11,876 nt of DNA, taken from Amphibiibacter pelophylacis (GTDB lineage: Bacteria; Pseudomonadota; Gammaproteobacteria; Burkholderiales; Burkholderiaceae_C). Location: the NCBI RefSeq assembly GCF_037688875.1, contig NZ_JAWDIE010000034.1, forward strand, positions 1 through 11,876, given 5' to 3'. Both the position numbers and the translations under genes were made by a program. Of this stretch, positions 1 through 7,250 are shown in pieces (position 1 is the stretch's first letter; every line of letters starts with the position of its first letter). The notes below the pieces were generated by a model. The model ran no database searches. It was not told where the DNA came from and saw nothing but the letters and a program-made list of their open reading frames with translations.

Positions 1-417
1 TACATACCCCGGGCAAAAGGGGTCCTTCCTGGCGATATTCCAATACGGGGGGCGCGAGCGCGGCATTCGCCTAGCGTCCGACTCCAAACCAAGGTTTGCA
101 GGGTTTGCAGTTTGCACCCGGCAGCGTCGGCCAGCGGGCGTCAGCGCTGTCGTGCGCGGGATGGCGGGAACGCAGAAGGTGCGAACCTCGGTGCGTGCCG
201 GGTTTGCAGGTTTGCACCCAGGCCAAACGAAAAACGGCCTGGATAGGAAACTCAATGCTGGCGCGGGTTTGCAGCCGATTCGCTGGCTGGGTTGCAGAAA
301 TCGGCCCACGAGCCTTTGCGCACCGTCTGACGCATCGGACACATCTCTACGTAACTCTCCATACGCGTGCGCGTGTGCGCGCCTCAAGGGAAGTTACGAC
401 AACCTGTGTCCGATGCG
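1..417. other. gene-free stretch at left edge
   Basis: I see no convincing gene here. Several frames stay open for a long way (the frame starting at base 2 has no stop until 490), but the translations are rich in Arg, Cys and Ala, match no family I know, and run into the antisense of the DUF3489 gene. Long open frames are expected by chance in GC-rich DNA. The stretch holds short GGTTTGCAG direct repeats and a long inverted repeat, both listed separately. A gene fragment entering from the left edge within the first ~90 bases cannot be excluded. Confidence 0.5.
93..297. repeat. clustered GGTTTGCAG short direct repeats
   Basis: The 9-mer GGTTTGCAG occurs at 93-101, 102-110, 201-209 and 266-274. 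Partial copies follow directly at 111-116 (TTTGCA) and 210-216 (GTTTGCA), and there is a degenerate copy near 289-297 (GGGTTGCAG). Two copies form similar modules, one at about 101-119 and one at about 200-219. Each reads GGGTTTGCAG, then a partial TTTGCA, then CCC, and they lie about 99 bp apart. Just before the first copy, CAAACC at 85-90 makes a 6-bp inverted repeat with GGTTTG at 93-98. The function is unknown: protein-binding iterons, recombination sites or remnants of repeat expansion are all possible. Confidence 0.6.
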
Positions 418-422
418 TCAGA
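326..422. repeat. 97-bp inverted repeat with alternating Pu-Py centre
   Basis: The arm TCTGACGCATCGGACACA (326-343) is the exact reverse complement of 405-422, giving an 18-bp perfect stem. After a 6-nt mismatch a further 7 bp (CGTAACT at 350-356 with 392-398) also pairs. The centre, 360-382, is an unbroken alternating purine-pyrimidine run made mostly of GC steps. There is no T-run after either arm, so it is not a standard intrinsic terminator. No target-site duplication is visible in the 5 bases on each side. The right arm overlaps the stop codon of the leftward DUF3489 gene. It could be a MITE-like element, a recombination or binding site, or an mRNA-end hairpin. Confidence 0.75.
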
Positions 423-960
423 AGCGCCTGTGTATCGGCAGGTGCCTCCAAAAACTGGACACCCTTGGCGACCTATCAGACCACCTGTAAACCCGTTCGC
501 CGCTGTCGTTGTGCGCCAGGACCACATTCAGGCCGAGTTTCTTGCGCAGCATCCCGGAAATGGCTCCGCGCACGGTGTGCGGCTGCCAGCCGGTCGCCAG
601 CATCAGTTGCAGGGTGGTCGCACCCTGCGGGCGGCGCAGCGCCACGACCATCGCGGCGAGTTTGGTGCCTGACCGCACCAAGATGCCCTCCAGAAGTTGG
701 AGATCACCGATGGTGTCCACGGACTGGACGTCATCCGGCCGAACCGGCCTTTCCTGGCCGATAGCCGCATAGCCCGCGTCGGTCAGCAGGTGACCGTCGT
801 CGGCAGGCTCGATCCACCCGCGCTGCAGCAGTGAGGTCAGCACCTTGACCCGTGCGCCGCCGCGCAGCGTGTCGGGCTGGATCACTCGCCCATCAGGACG
901 GCGGGCGGCAGTGCGGAGCAGCAGGCATTGGGCAGGGGAGACTTTGGGCAGCGTTTCCAT
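418..960 (-). CDS. DUF3489 domain protein
   Basis: This is a 180-residue protein whose residues ~96-160 match the DUF3489 pattern: a GTKLA start, then RRPQGAT, ATGWQPHTVRGAISG, KKLGL and a closing ERVYRW. The domain looks like a compact winged-helix fold and is common in proteobacterial accessory DNA. Its function is not established; DNA binding is an inference. Residues ~8-68 resemble a second small helical module. I chose ATG at 960 because AGGGAG lies about 7 nt upstream. A GTG at 975 that overlaps the stop of the preceding gene (GTGA) is the alternative and would add five residues. Residues 161-180 extend past the usual end of the domain. The last codons and the stop lie in the right arm of the 326-422 inverted repeat, so the 3' end may have been altered by a rearrangement. 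Confidence 0.75.
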   Translation of the reverse strand: METLPKVSPAQCLLLRTAARRPDGRVIQPDTLRGGARVKVLTSLLQRGWIEPADDGHLLTDAGYAAIGQERPVRPDDVQSVDTIGDLQLLEGILVRSGTKLAAMVVALRRPQGATTLQLMLATGWQPHTVRGAISGMLRKKLGLNVVLAHNDSGERVYRWSDRSPRVSSFWRHLPIHRRF

Positions 961-971
961 CACGGACTCCC

Positions 972-1175
972 TCACTTGGCCTGGCCGTCGAAGATCGCCA
1001 GCAGGTCATCCAGCGCCTGATCCACCCGGCCAAGGTCACCGACGTGGCCCCAGTGGATGGCCTCCGGGTCGTGGCCGAAGTGATCGTCGGCCAATTGCTG
1101 CAGCCGGGCCAACTTGGTGTGGATGGCTGCGGCGCGGGCGAGGTAGGCGTCGATGGCGGTGGTCTGGGTGGTCAT
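972..1175 (-). CDS. small conserved-looking hypothetical protein
   Basis: This 67-residue acidic, mostly helical protein begins MTTQTTAIDAYLARAAAIH and ends LDDLLAIFDGQAK. I do not recognise a named domain. The start at 1175 is supported by GGAG about 9 nt upstream. An ATG 33 bases earlier (1208) has weaker support. Its stop overlaps a possible GTG start of the DUF3489 gene, so the two are probably cotranscribed leftward and may be functionally linked. The helix pattern (Leu/Ala at heptad-like spacing around residues 8-30) would suit a small dimerising protein, but that is inference. No membrane segment or signal peptide is visible. Confidence 0.6.
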   Translation of the reverse strand: MTTQTTAIDAYLARAAAIHTKLARLQQLADDHFGHDPEAIHWGHVGDLGRVDQALDDLLAIFDGQAK

Positions 1176-1429
1176 GGTGGGCTCCGGGTTGATGGATGAC
1201 GCCACCATTCACGCGCTGAACGATCAGGAAGCCAAGCTGTCGGGGTAACAGCGGTCGCAAATGGGGTAATTAGGCCGTCAATTACCTGGATAACCCAGCT
1301 GCGGAACGTAGCCCCCTCAAGTCCGACTCGGCCCTCGCAGACATTTCATGGTGGTTGGCAGTCCGCCCCTCTGGTAGACTTTCAACGATTTTCATCGACT
1401 TTGACTCATAACATCCGAGCGCCAATGCC
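1176..1429. promoter_or_regulatory. divergent intergenic region with dyad and phased repeats
   Basis: This non-coding region separates the leftward pair from the rightward hsd operon and should hold both promoters. It contains a perfect dyad, GGTAATT (1265-1271) with AATTACC (1280-1286), separated by 8 nt. This is a plausible operator for the adjacent helix-turn-helix protein. Nearer that gene, three 10-bp units follow head to tail at 1380-1409: TTTCAACGAT, TTTCATCGAC and TTTGACTCAT. The last contains a -35-like TTGACT (1401-1406), and CATAAC (1407-1412) is -10-like, but no pair with ideal spacing is visible. Exact promoter positions therefore remain open. Confidence 0.45.
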
Positions 1430-1639
1430 ATGATTGCTGAACCGTGGGTTACCGCCGAGGATGTCGCCCTGCACTTGGGCGTGGCCAAGGACACCGTTTA
1501 CCGCTGGCGTGAGCGTAAGGGTCTGCCCGCGCATCGTGTGGGGCGGCTGTGGAAATTCCAGCTCTCCGAAATCGATGAATGGGTGCGCGCGGGCGGCGCG
1601 GATGAAGATCAAGACCGCGACAATGGGGAAGTCATCTGA
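1430..1639 (+). CDS. excisionase-type helix-turn-helix protein
   Basis: This 69-residue protein is almost entirely a MerR/excisionase-type winged-helix DNA-binding domain (HTH_17-like). WVTAEDVALHLGVAKDTVYR (residues 7-26) covers the first helix, the turn and the recognition helix. The wing has the typical LPAHRVGRLWKF pattern (32-43), followed by SEIDEWV. The C-terminal ~15 residues are acidic. It ends one base before hsdR, so the two are almost certainly cotranscribed. Such small proteins are often found in front of type I hsdR genes, where a regulatory role is likely but mostly unproven. The ribosome site is weak. An ATG at 1425 opens a two-codon frame (ATG CCA TGA) whose stop overlaps this start, which could tune translation. 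An excisionase role is less likely because no integrase is visible. Confidence 0.85.
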   Translation: MIAEPWVTAEDVALHLGVAKDTVYRWRERKGLPAHRVGRLWKFQLSEIDEWVRAGGADEDQDRDNGEVI

Positions 1640-1640
1640 T

Positions 1641-4037
1641 ATGGATAAACGCCAGCTCAGTGAGCGCGATATCTGCACAAAATTCATCACCCCTGCACTT
1701 GAGCAGGCGGGCTGGGATATTGCCACTCAGGTACGTGAAGAGTTTCCGCTCACCAAAGGCCGCATCATTGTCCGTGGCAAGCTGCACACCCGTGCTCAGA
1801 ATAAGCGTGCGGACTATGTGTTGTTCCACAAGCCCAACATGCCGATCGCGGTCATCGAGGCAAAAGACAATAAGCACTCGTTGGGCGATGGTATGCAGCA
1901 AGGGCTGGGTTATGCCGAAATGCTGCAGGTGCCTTTTGTGTTCAGCAGCAATGGCGACGGCTTCCTGTTTCACAATAAGATTGCCAAGGATGGGGTCATC
2001 GAGCGTGAGTTGGCTCTGCACGAATTGCCGGGCCCGGATGTGCTTTGGCAATGGTGGGCAGAACACCTCGGCCTGAACACGGCGCAAAGCGCGCTGGTCT
2101 CGCAGGACTATTACAGCGACGGCAGCAACAAAGCACCCCGCTACTACCAATTACTGGCGATCAACAAGACCATTGAAGCCATCGCTCGCGGCCAAAAACG
2201 CCTGCTGCTGGTTATGGCCACCGGTACCGGAAAAACCTATACCGCTTTCCAGATCATCTGGCGTTTGTGGAAATCCAAAGCCAAAAAACGCATCTTGTTT
2301 TTGGCCGACCGCAATATCCTGGTCGATCAGACCATGACCAACGACTTCAAGCCCTTCGGGTCAGCCATGACCAAAATCCAGAAGCGGCAGGCCAACAAGT
2401 CGTATGAAATTTATCTGTCGCTATATCAGGCCGTCACTGGCACGGAGGAAGAACGCAACATCTACAAGCAGTTCAGTCGTGATTTCTTTGATCTGATCGT
2501 CATCGACGAATGTCATCGCGGCAGCGCGGCAGCCGACTCTGCCTGGCGGGAGATTCTGGATTACTTCTCGTCGGCCACACAGATCGGCTTGACCGCCACC
2601 CCGAAGGAAACCAAAGAAGTATCCAACATCGATTACTTCGGTGAACCGATTTACACCTATTCCCTGCGGCAAGGGATCGACGACGGCTTTCTGGCCCCCT
2701 ACAAGGTGGTACGCATCGACCTGGATAGAGACCTCACTGGCTGGCGTCCTGACAAAGGTATGGTCGATAAATACGGCAATGAGATCGAGGACCGCATCTA
2801 CAACCAGCGAGATTTTGACAAAAACCTCGTCCTGGAAAAGCGCACCGAACTGGTTGCCAAAAAAATAAGCGATTTCCTGAAGCAAACCAATCGCTTCGAT
2901 AAGACCATCGTCTTTTGCGACAACATCGATCACGCCGAACGCATGCGGCAGGCATTGGTGAATGAAAACGCAGATCTTGCTGCACAGAACAGCAAGTACG
3001 TGATGCGCATCACAGGCGACAACGAAGAGGGCAAGGCAGAGCTCGACAACTTCATCTTCCCGGAGTCCAAGTACCCAGTTATTGCGACCACATCAAAGCT
3101 GATGACCACGGGTGTGGATGCGCAGACCTGCAAACTGATCGTCTTGGACCAGCGCATCCAGTCCATGACTGAGTTCAAGCAGATTATCGGCCGCGGCACG
3201 CGCATCAACGAGGATTACGACAAGTACTACTTCACCATCATCGATTTCAAGAAGGCAACCGAACTGTTTGCCGATCCCGATTTTGATGGCGATCCGGTGC
3301 AGATCTATGAGCCCAAGGGTGATGAATCGCCCGTACCACCAGATGATGGCGAAAGCCCCCAAATCCCCGATGGCTTCAAATACGCACCCGCAGAGGAATC
3401 GCCGTGGTCGGGCGTGGCTGAACCTCGGCCTGGTGAGGAAGGCAGTGGCATCCGTCGCTACGTTGTCGCCAACGTAGAAGTCAAAGTGGCGTCCGAGCGA
3501 GTGCAGTATTTCGATGCTGCAGGCCGCCTAATCACCGAATCACTGAAAGACTACACACGCAAGGCGCTCGCCAAGGAGTTCAGTTCACTCGATGACTTTT
3601 TGCGGCGCTGGAACGATGCTGAGAAAAAGCAGGCCATCATTGATGAGTTGGCCAACGAAGGCGTGTTCTTTGACGCGCTGGCCGAAGAAATTGGCCGCCA
3701 GTCCGGCAAAGAATTCGACCCTTTCGATTTGGTCTGCCATGTGGCCTGGGATCAGCCGCCGCTCACCCGCAAAGAGCGAGCCGAACAGGTCAAGAAGCGT
3801 GACTACTTCACCCGCTATGGCGAACAGGCGCAGCGTGTACTGCAGGCCTTGCTGGATAAATACGCCGATGAAGGCGTCGGTCCCATTGAGGAAACCCAGA
3901 TCCTCACCATTGCCCCTTTCACCAGTTTCGGCACCCCCATGGAGATCATCCGCGCCTTCGGCGGGCTGGATAGATACCAGCGTGCCATTCACGAACTCGA
4001 ACAAGCGCTCTACTGCTCTTCGCAGCTGCGCGCCTGA
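1641..4037 (+). CDS. hsdR: type I restriction enzyme R subunit (EcoEI-like)
   Basis: HsdR is the motor and nuclease of the type I complex. It binds the HsdM2S core, pumps unmodified DNA with ATP and cuts at a distance. This 798-residue protein has the expected order of parts. An N-terminal PD-(D/E)xK nuclease has D58, E73 and K75 in RADYVL and VIEAKD. Helicase domain 1 has Walker A ATGTGKT (193-199), DECH (289-292) and TAT (318-320). Helicase domain 2 ends in IGRGTR (516-521). Residues ~635-795 match the EcoEI_R_C C-terminal domain, which places it in the type IB (EcoEI/EcoAI) group; length is normal and all key residues are present. The start at 1641 is chosen because the family N-terminus begins at MDKRQLSERD, and GGGGAAG lies about 10 nt upstream. 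An in-frame ATG at 1434 would overlap the HTH gene and is not credible. An acidic Pro-rich linker lies at ~556-602. Confidence 0.97.
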   Translation: MDKRQLSERDICTKFITPALEQAGWDIATQVREEFPLTKGRIIVRGKLHTRAQNKRADYVLFHKPNMPIAVIEAKDNKHSLGDGMQQGLGYAEMLQVPFVFSSNGDGFLFHNKIAKDGVIERELALHELPGPDVLWQWWAEHLGLNTAQSALVSQDYYSDGSNKAPRYYQLLAINKTIEAIARGQKRLLLVMATGTGKTYTAFQIIWRLWKSKAKKRILFLADRNILVDQTMTNDFKPFGSAMTKIQKRQANKSYEIYLSLYQAVTGTEEERNIYKQFSRDFFDLIVIDECHRGSAAADSAWREILDYFSSATQIGLTATPKETKEVSNIDYFGEPIYTYSLRQGIDDGFLAPYKVVRIDLDRDLTGWRPDKGMVDKYGNEIEDRIYNQRDFDKNLVLEKRTELVAKKISDFLKQTNRFDKTIVFCDNIDHAERMRQALVNENADLAAQNSKYVMRITGDNEEGKAELDNFIFPESKYPVIATTSKLMTTGVDAQTCKLIVLDQRIQSMTEFKQIIGRGTRINEDYDKYYFTIIDFKKATELFADPDFDGDPVQIYEPKGDESPVPPDDGESPQIPDGFKYAPAEESPWSGVAEPRPGEEGSGIRRYVVANVEVKVASERVQYFDAAGRLITESLKDYTRKALAKEFSSLDDFLRRWNDAEKKQAIIDELANEGVFFDALAEEIGRQSGKEFDPFDLVCHVAWDQPPLTRKERAEQVKKRDYFTRYGEQAQRVLQALLDKYADEGVGPIEETQILTIAPFTSFGTPMEIIRAFGGLDRYQRAIHELEQALYCSSQLRA

Positions 4038-4058
4038 CAAATATCACGGAATCCATTT

Positions 4059-5522
4059 ATGTCCATCGGCACCCTGATTAAAACTATCCAAGACATCATG
4101 CGCAAGGACGTAGGCGTAGATGGCGACGCCCAGCGTATCAGCCAGATCGTCTGGCTGCTGTTCCTGAAAATCTTCGACGACAAAGAGCAGGAATGGCAGC
4201 TCACCATTCCTGGCTACAAATCGCCACTGCAAAGCCGCTTTCGCTGGAGCAACTGGGCCAAAGATGCCGAAGGCATCACCGGTGAAGAGTTGATTGACTT
4301 CGTCAACAACGAGCTCTTCCCAGCATTGAAAAAACTGGCAACCGCCGCCGGCGTAACGCCGCATGGAAAAGTCGTAGGCTCGGTGTTCGAAGATGCCTAC
4401 AACTACATGAAATCCGGCACCTTGCTGCGGCAGGTCATCAACTCCATTGAGAGCGATGTCGATTTCAACTCCTCCACAGACCGGCACCTGTTCAACGACA
4501 TCTACGAAAAAATCCTGGCCGATCTGCAATCGGCGGGCAACGCAGGCGAGTACTACACGCCACGTGCCGTTACCCAGTTTATGGTGGACATTCTTGACCC
4601 GCAGTTGAGCGAGAGCGTGCTGGACCCGGCCTGCGGCACGGGCGGTTTTTTGACCTGCACCATCGAGCACCTGAAGGCACAGGTCAAAACGGCAGCCGAC
4701 CGCATCACGCTGCAAGACAGCATCCATGGCGTAGAGAAAAAGCCACTGCCCCACATGCTGGCCATGACCAACCTGATGCTGCACGGCATCGATGTTCCCA
4801 GCAACATCCGTCATGACAACACCCTGAGTCGCCCGCTCAAGGATTACGGTCCGAAAGACCGCGTCGACATCATCCTCACCAATCCACCTTTTGGTGGCAT
4901 GGAAGAAGACGGTATCGAGAACAACTTCCCGCGCAAATACCAGACCCGCGAAACCGCCGATCTGTTCATGGCGCTGATCATGCATCTGCTCAAGCACGAC
5001 ACAGGCCGTGCCGCCGTCGTGCTGCCGGATGGCTTCCTGTTCGGTGAGGGCACCAAGACTACGCTCAAACGCGAACTACTCGAAGAGTTCAACCTGCACA
5101 CCATCGTGCGCCTGCCCAAGGGAGTGTTTGCGCCCTACACAAGCATCGCGACCAATGTGCTCTTCTTCGAAAAGGGCGAACCCACCAAGGACGTTTGGTT
5201 TTTTGAACATCCTTACCCGGATGGCTACAAGAGCTATTCACGCTCCAAGCCGCTGGAGATCAAGGAATTCGACCTCGAAAAGGCCTGGTGGGGTGGTTCC
5301 TCACGCAAAGGGCGGAAGACAACAGAGAACGCCTGGAAGGTATCAGCTGCAGACATTGCGGCGCGCAACTACAACCTGGACTGCAAGAATCCCCACGCGG
5401 TGGAGGTGAGCCACCGTGATCCAGCCGAGTTGATGGCGGAATATAAGGAAATCAGCCGCCAACTGGCTGAGGCGCAGAGCGCGTTGAAGAGCGAGCTGAT
5501 GCTAGCGCTCGGAGGGCAGTGA
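4059..5522 (+). CDS. hsdM: type I N6-adenine methyltransferase M subunit
   Basis: HsdM transfers a methyl group from S-adenosylmethionine to N6 of adenine in the target site, and it also forms the core to which HsdR attaches. The 487-residue protein has an N-terminal helical HsdM_N domain (~4-150). It is followed by the conserved NAGEYYTPRAV (161-171), the SAM-binding motif DPACGTGG (189-196) and the catalytic NPPF (275-278, in ILTNPPFGG). A C-terminal helical tail (~455-482) is of the kind that contacts HsdS. Length is usual and no key residue is missing. It starts 21 nt after hsdR with only a weak purine-rich ribosome site. Its TGA overlaps the hsdS ATG as TGATG, which suits coupled translation of two subunits needed in a fixed ratio. 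Confidence 0.97.
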   Translation: MSIGTLIKTIQDIMRKDVGVDGDAQRISQIVWLLFLKIFDDKEQEWQLTIPGYKSPLQSRFRWSNWAKDAEGITGEELIDFVNNELFPALKKLATAAGVTPHGKVVGSVFEDAYNYMKSGTLLRQVINSIESDVDFNSSTDRHLFNDIYEKILADLQSAGNAGEYYTPRAVTQFMVDILDPQLSESVLDPACGTGGFLTCTIEHLKAQVKTAADRITLQDSIHGVEKKPLPHMLAMTNLMLHGIDVPSNIRHDNTLSRPLKDYGPKDRVDIILTNPPFGGMEEDGIENNFPRKYQTRETADLFMALIMHLLKHDTGRAAVVLPDGFLFGEGTKTTLKRELLEEFNLHTIVRLPKGVFAPYTSIATNVLFFEKGEPTKDVWFFEHPYPDGYKSYSRSKPLEIKEFDLEKAWWGGSSRKGRKTTENAWKVSAADIAARNYNLDCKNPHAVEVSHRDPAELMAEYKEISRQLAEAQSALKSELMLALGGQ

Positions 5523-7240
5523 TGGAGCTGCTGGAGCAACACTTTGATATGGCCTTTTCCGCGCCCGATGGCGTCCCGAGATTGCGCGAGCTGATTTTGA
5601 AGCTTGCGATGCAGGGAAAGCTGGTGCCGCAAGACGCAAATGAGTCACCGGCCAGCGAACTGCTCAGGTCGATTGAAGCCGAAAAGAAGCGGCTGATGAA
5701 AGAACGCAAGATCAAAGCGCCCAAAACCTTGCCTGAGATCACCGCCAGCGATGAACCCTACTCTTTGCCCTATGGGTGGCAGTGGGTTCGACTCGGTGCG
5801 ATTGGCAATATTTTTAATGGCAACAGCATCAATTCATCCGAAAAAGAATCTAAATATGAAGGCGTCGAGGGGTTGCCCTACATAGCAACCAAGGATGTCG
5901 GCTACGGTTTCGACCCGCTGGACTACGACAACGGTATTTGCATTCCTCTGAACGAAGAAAAGTTCAGGGTCGCGCACCAGGGTGCAGTGCTGATTTGTGC
6001 TGAAGGTGGCAGCGCGGGAAAAAAGTGTGGTTTGACCGATCGCGATATCTGTTTCGGTAACAAGCTGTTTGCCACTGAGGTGTATGGACAGATCCCTTCG
6101 CGATTCGTCCTCTACGTCTATCTGTCCCCAGCCTTCCGTGCATCGTTTACAGCTGCGATGACCGGAATCATCGGCGGTGTTTCCATTGCCAAGTTTGTCG
6201 AGATACTAATCCCGCTTCCGCCGCTGAACGAGCAACACCGCATCGTGGCCAAAGTCGATAAGCTGATGGCGCAATGCGATGCGTTGGAGAATCTGCGAAA
6301 GGAACGCGAAAATAAGCGCTTGGCTATCCATACCGCCGCGCTCTCGCAACTGATCGACACAACCGGAAACAGTAGCGCCGACGATGCTTGGGCCTTCATC
6401 ACCCAACACTTCGGCGATCTGTATTCAGTCAAAGAAAATGTCTCCGAACTGCGGAAGGCCATTTTGCAACTCGCCGTCGTTGGAAAGCTTGTGCCGCAAG
6501 ACCCGAACGACCAACCTACTAGTGATTTGCTTAAAGAAATTGCAGAAAAAAAACAGCAACTTGTAAAAAACAAATTATTAAAGATTGGACAAAACACAGA
6601 AGACACTAAATTTATTTGTCATGATGTGGTAATTCCAAAAACATGGAAATGGGTTAAGGGATCAGAGATTCTTTTTGTCACTAAATTGGCGGGCTTTGAG
6701 TTTACTAAATATATTCATCTTCAAGATGAAGGCGAGGTCCCGGTAATTCGTGCACAAAACGTTCGCCAATTCCACGTTGATTTGAGAAATCTGAAATTTA
6801 TCGATTTAAAAACCTCTCAAATTTTAGATCGATGCGCACTCACAAAACCATCGCTTTTGGTGACATTTATTGGTGCTGGTATTGGCGATGTAGCACTTTT
6901 CGATTTGCCTGAAAGATGGCATTTGGCACCAAACGTGGCAAAAATGGAGCCTTTTGTTGGCTGCGAGAAAGGATTAAATCTTCGATATTTGAATTATTTT
7001 CTCCTATCTCCCTTGGGTCGTCGAGAGATATTCAAGCATCTAAAATCGACTGCGCAGCCTAGCATTTCGATGGGGACCATCCGAGACATTGACTACCCAC
7101 TTCCTCCTGTTGCTGAGCAGCACCGAATTGTCGAGAAAATAGATCGATTAATGACCATGTGCGACACACTTGAGCAAACCATCGGTGCCGCCTTGTGGAA
7201 GAAGACTGAAATGCTTGATGCGATGATGGCCCAGGTATGA
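5522..7240 (+). CDS. hsdS: type I specificity S subunit with two recognition domains
   Basis: HsdS sets which bipartite DNA sequence the complex recognises. The 572-residue protein has two halves, each built of a conserved helical segment, a target-recognition domain (TRD) and a second helical segment. The first helical repeats align clearly: QGKLVPQD (31-38) with VGKLVPQD (320-327), each followed by a Lys/Glu-rich helix. The second repeats align too: PLPPLNEQHRIVAKVDKLM (231-249) with PLPPVAEQHRIVEKIDRLM (527-545). TRD1 is ~80-230 and TRD2 ~370-525. The ATG at 5522 overlaps the hsdM stop and has GGAGGG about 6 nt upstream; a GTG just before it is unlikely. DNA for TRD2 (6541-7080) is about 38% GC by hand count against ~50% for TRD1, which points to a domain swap from another source. 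The target sequence cannot be predicted from sight. Confidence 0.96.
   Translation: MELLEQHFDMAFSAPDGVPRLRELILKLAMQGKLVPQDANESPASELLRSIEAEKKRLMKERKIKAPKTLPEITASDEPYSLPYGWQWVRLGAIGNIFNGNSINSSEKESKYEGVEGLPYIATKDVGYGFDPLDYDNGICIPLNEEKFRVAHQGAVLICAEGGSAGKKCGLTDRDICFGNKLFATEVYGQIPSRFVLYVYLSPAFRASFTAAMTGIIGGVSIAKFVEILIPLPPLNEQHRIVAKVDKLMAQCDALENLRKERENKRLAIHTAALSQLIDTTGNSSADDAWAFITQHFGDLYSVKENVSELRKAILQLAVVGKLVPQDPNDQPTSDLLKEIAEKKQQLVKNKLLKIGQNTEDTKFICHDVVIPKTWKWVKGSEILFVTKLAGFEFTKYIHLQDEGEVPVIRAQNVRQFHVDLRNLKFIDLKTSQILDRCALTKPSLLVTFIGAGIGDVALFDLPERWHLAPNVAKMEPFVGCEKGLNLRYLNYFLLSPLGRREIFKHLKSTAQPSISMGTIRDIDYPLPPVAEQHRIVEKIDRLMTMCDTLEQTIGAALWKKTEMLDAMMAQV
5615..5635 (+). repeat. direct repeat copy 1 within hsdS
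   Basis: This 21-bp stretch encodes the GKLVPQD motif of the first conserved segment. It matches 6482-6502 at 20 of 21 bases (one G/T difference). The two copies are 867 bp (289 codons) apart in the same frame, so recombination between them would keep the reading frame while removing or duplicating TRD1. Confidence 0.85.
6482..6502 (+). repeat. direct repeat copy 2 within hsdS
   Basis: This is the second copy of the 21-bp stretch encoding GKLVPQD, 20 of 21 bases identical to 5615-5635. It lies shortly before the point near 6540 where the sequence turns AT-rich, so it is a plausible left crossover point for the import of TRD2. Confidence 0.85.
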
Positions 7241-7250
7241 AGGTTTCGCT

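Noticed and set aside
93..297. A CRISPR array
   Set aside because: The repeat is only 9 bp, copies are directly tandem or irregularly spaced, and there are no regular spacers or cas genes.
326..422. An intrinsic terminator for the leftward genes
   Set aside because: The stem is long, but no run of T follows it in the leftward direction, and the loop is far larger than in usual terminators.
2..490. An open frame entering from the left edge, possibly the end of a truncated gene
   Set aside because: No start, no recognisable family, repeat-derived Phe-Ala-Gly pieces, and overlap with the inverted repeat. Too weak to call a gene.
96..764. A rightward 222-codon open frame
   Set aside because: It crosses the inverted repeat and lies antisense to the DUF3489 gene. 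Its Arg/Cys/Ser-rich translation looks like GC-driven noise.
1192..1248. A short rightward stretch ending in a stop (MDDATIHALNDQEAKLSG) that might be the tail of a lost gene
   Set aside because: Only about 19 codons, partly antisense to the region before the small leftward gene, and no family match that I can name.
1434..1640. An N-terminal extension of HsdR by 69 residues, starting at 1434
   Set aside because: It runs in a second frame over the well-supported HTH gene, its translation matches no family, and the normal HsdR N-terminus begins at 1641.
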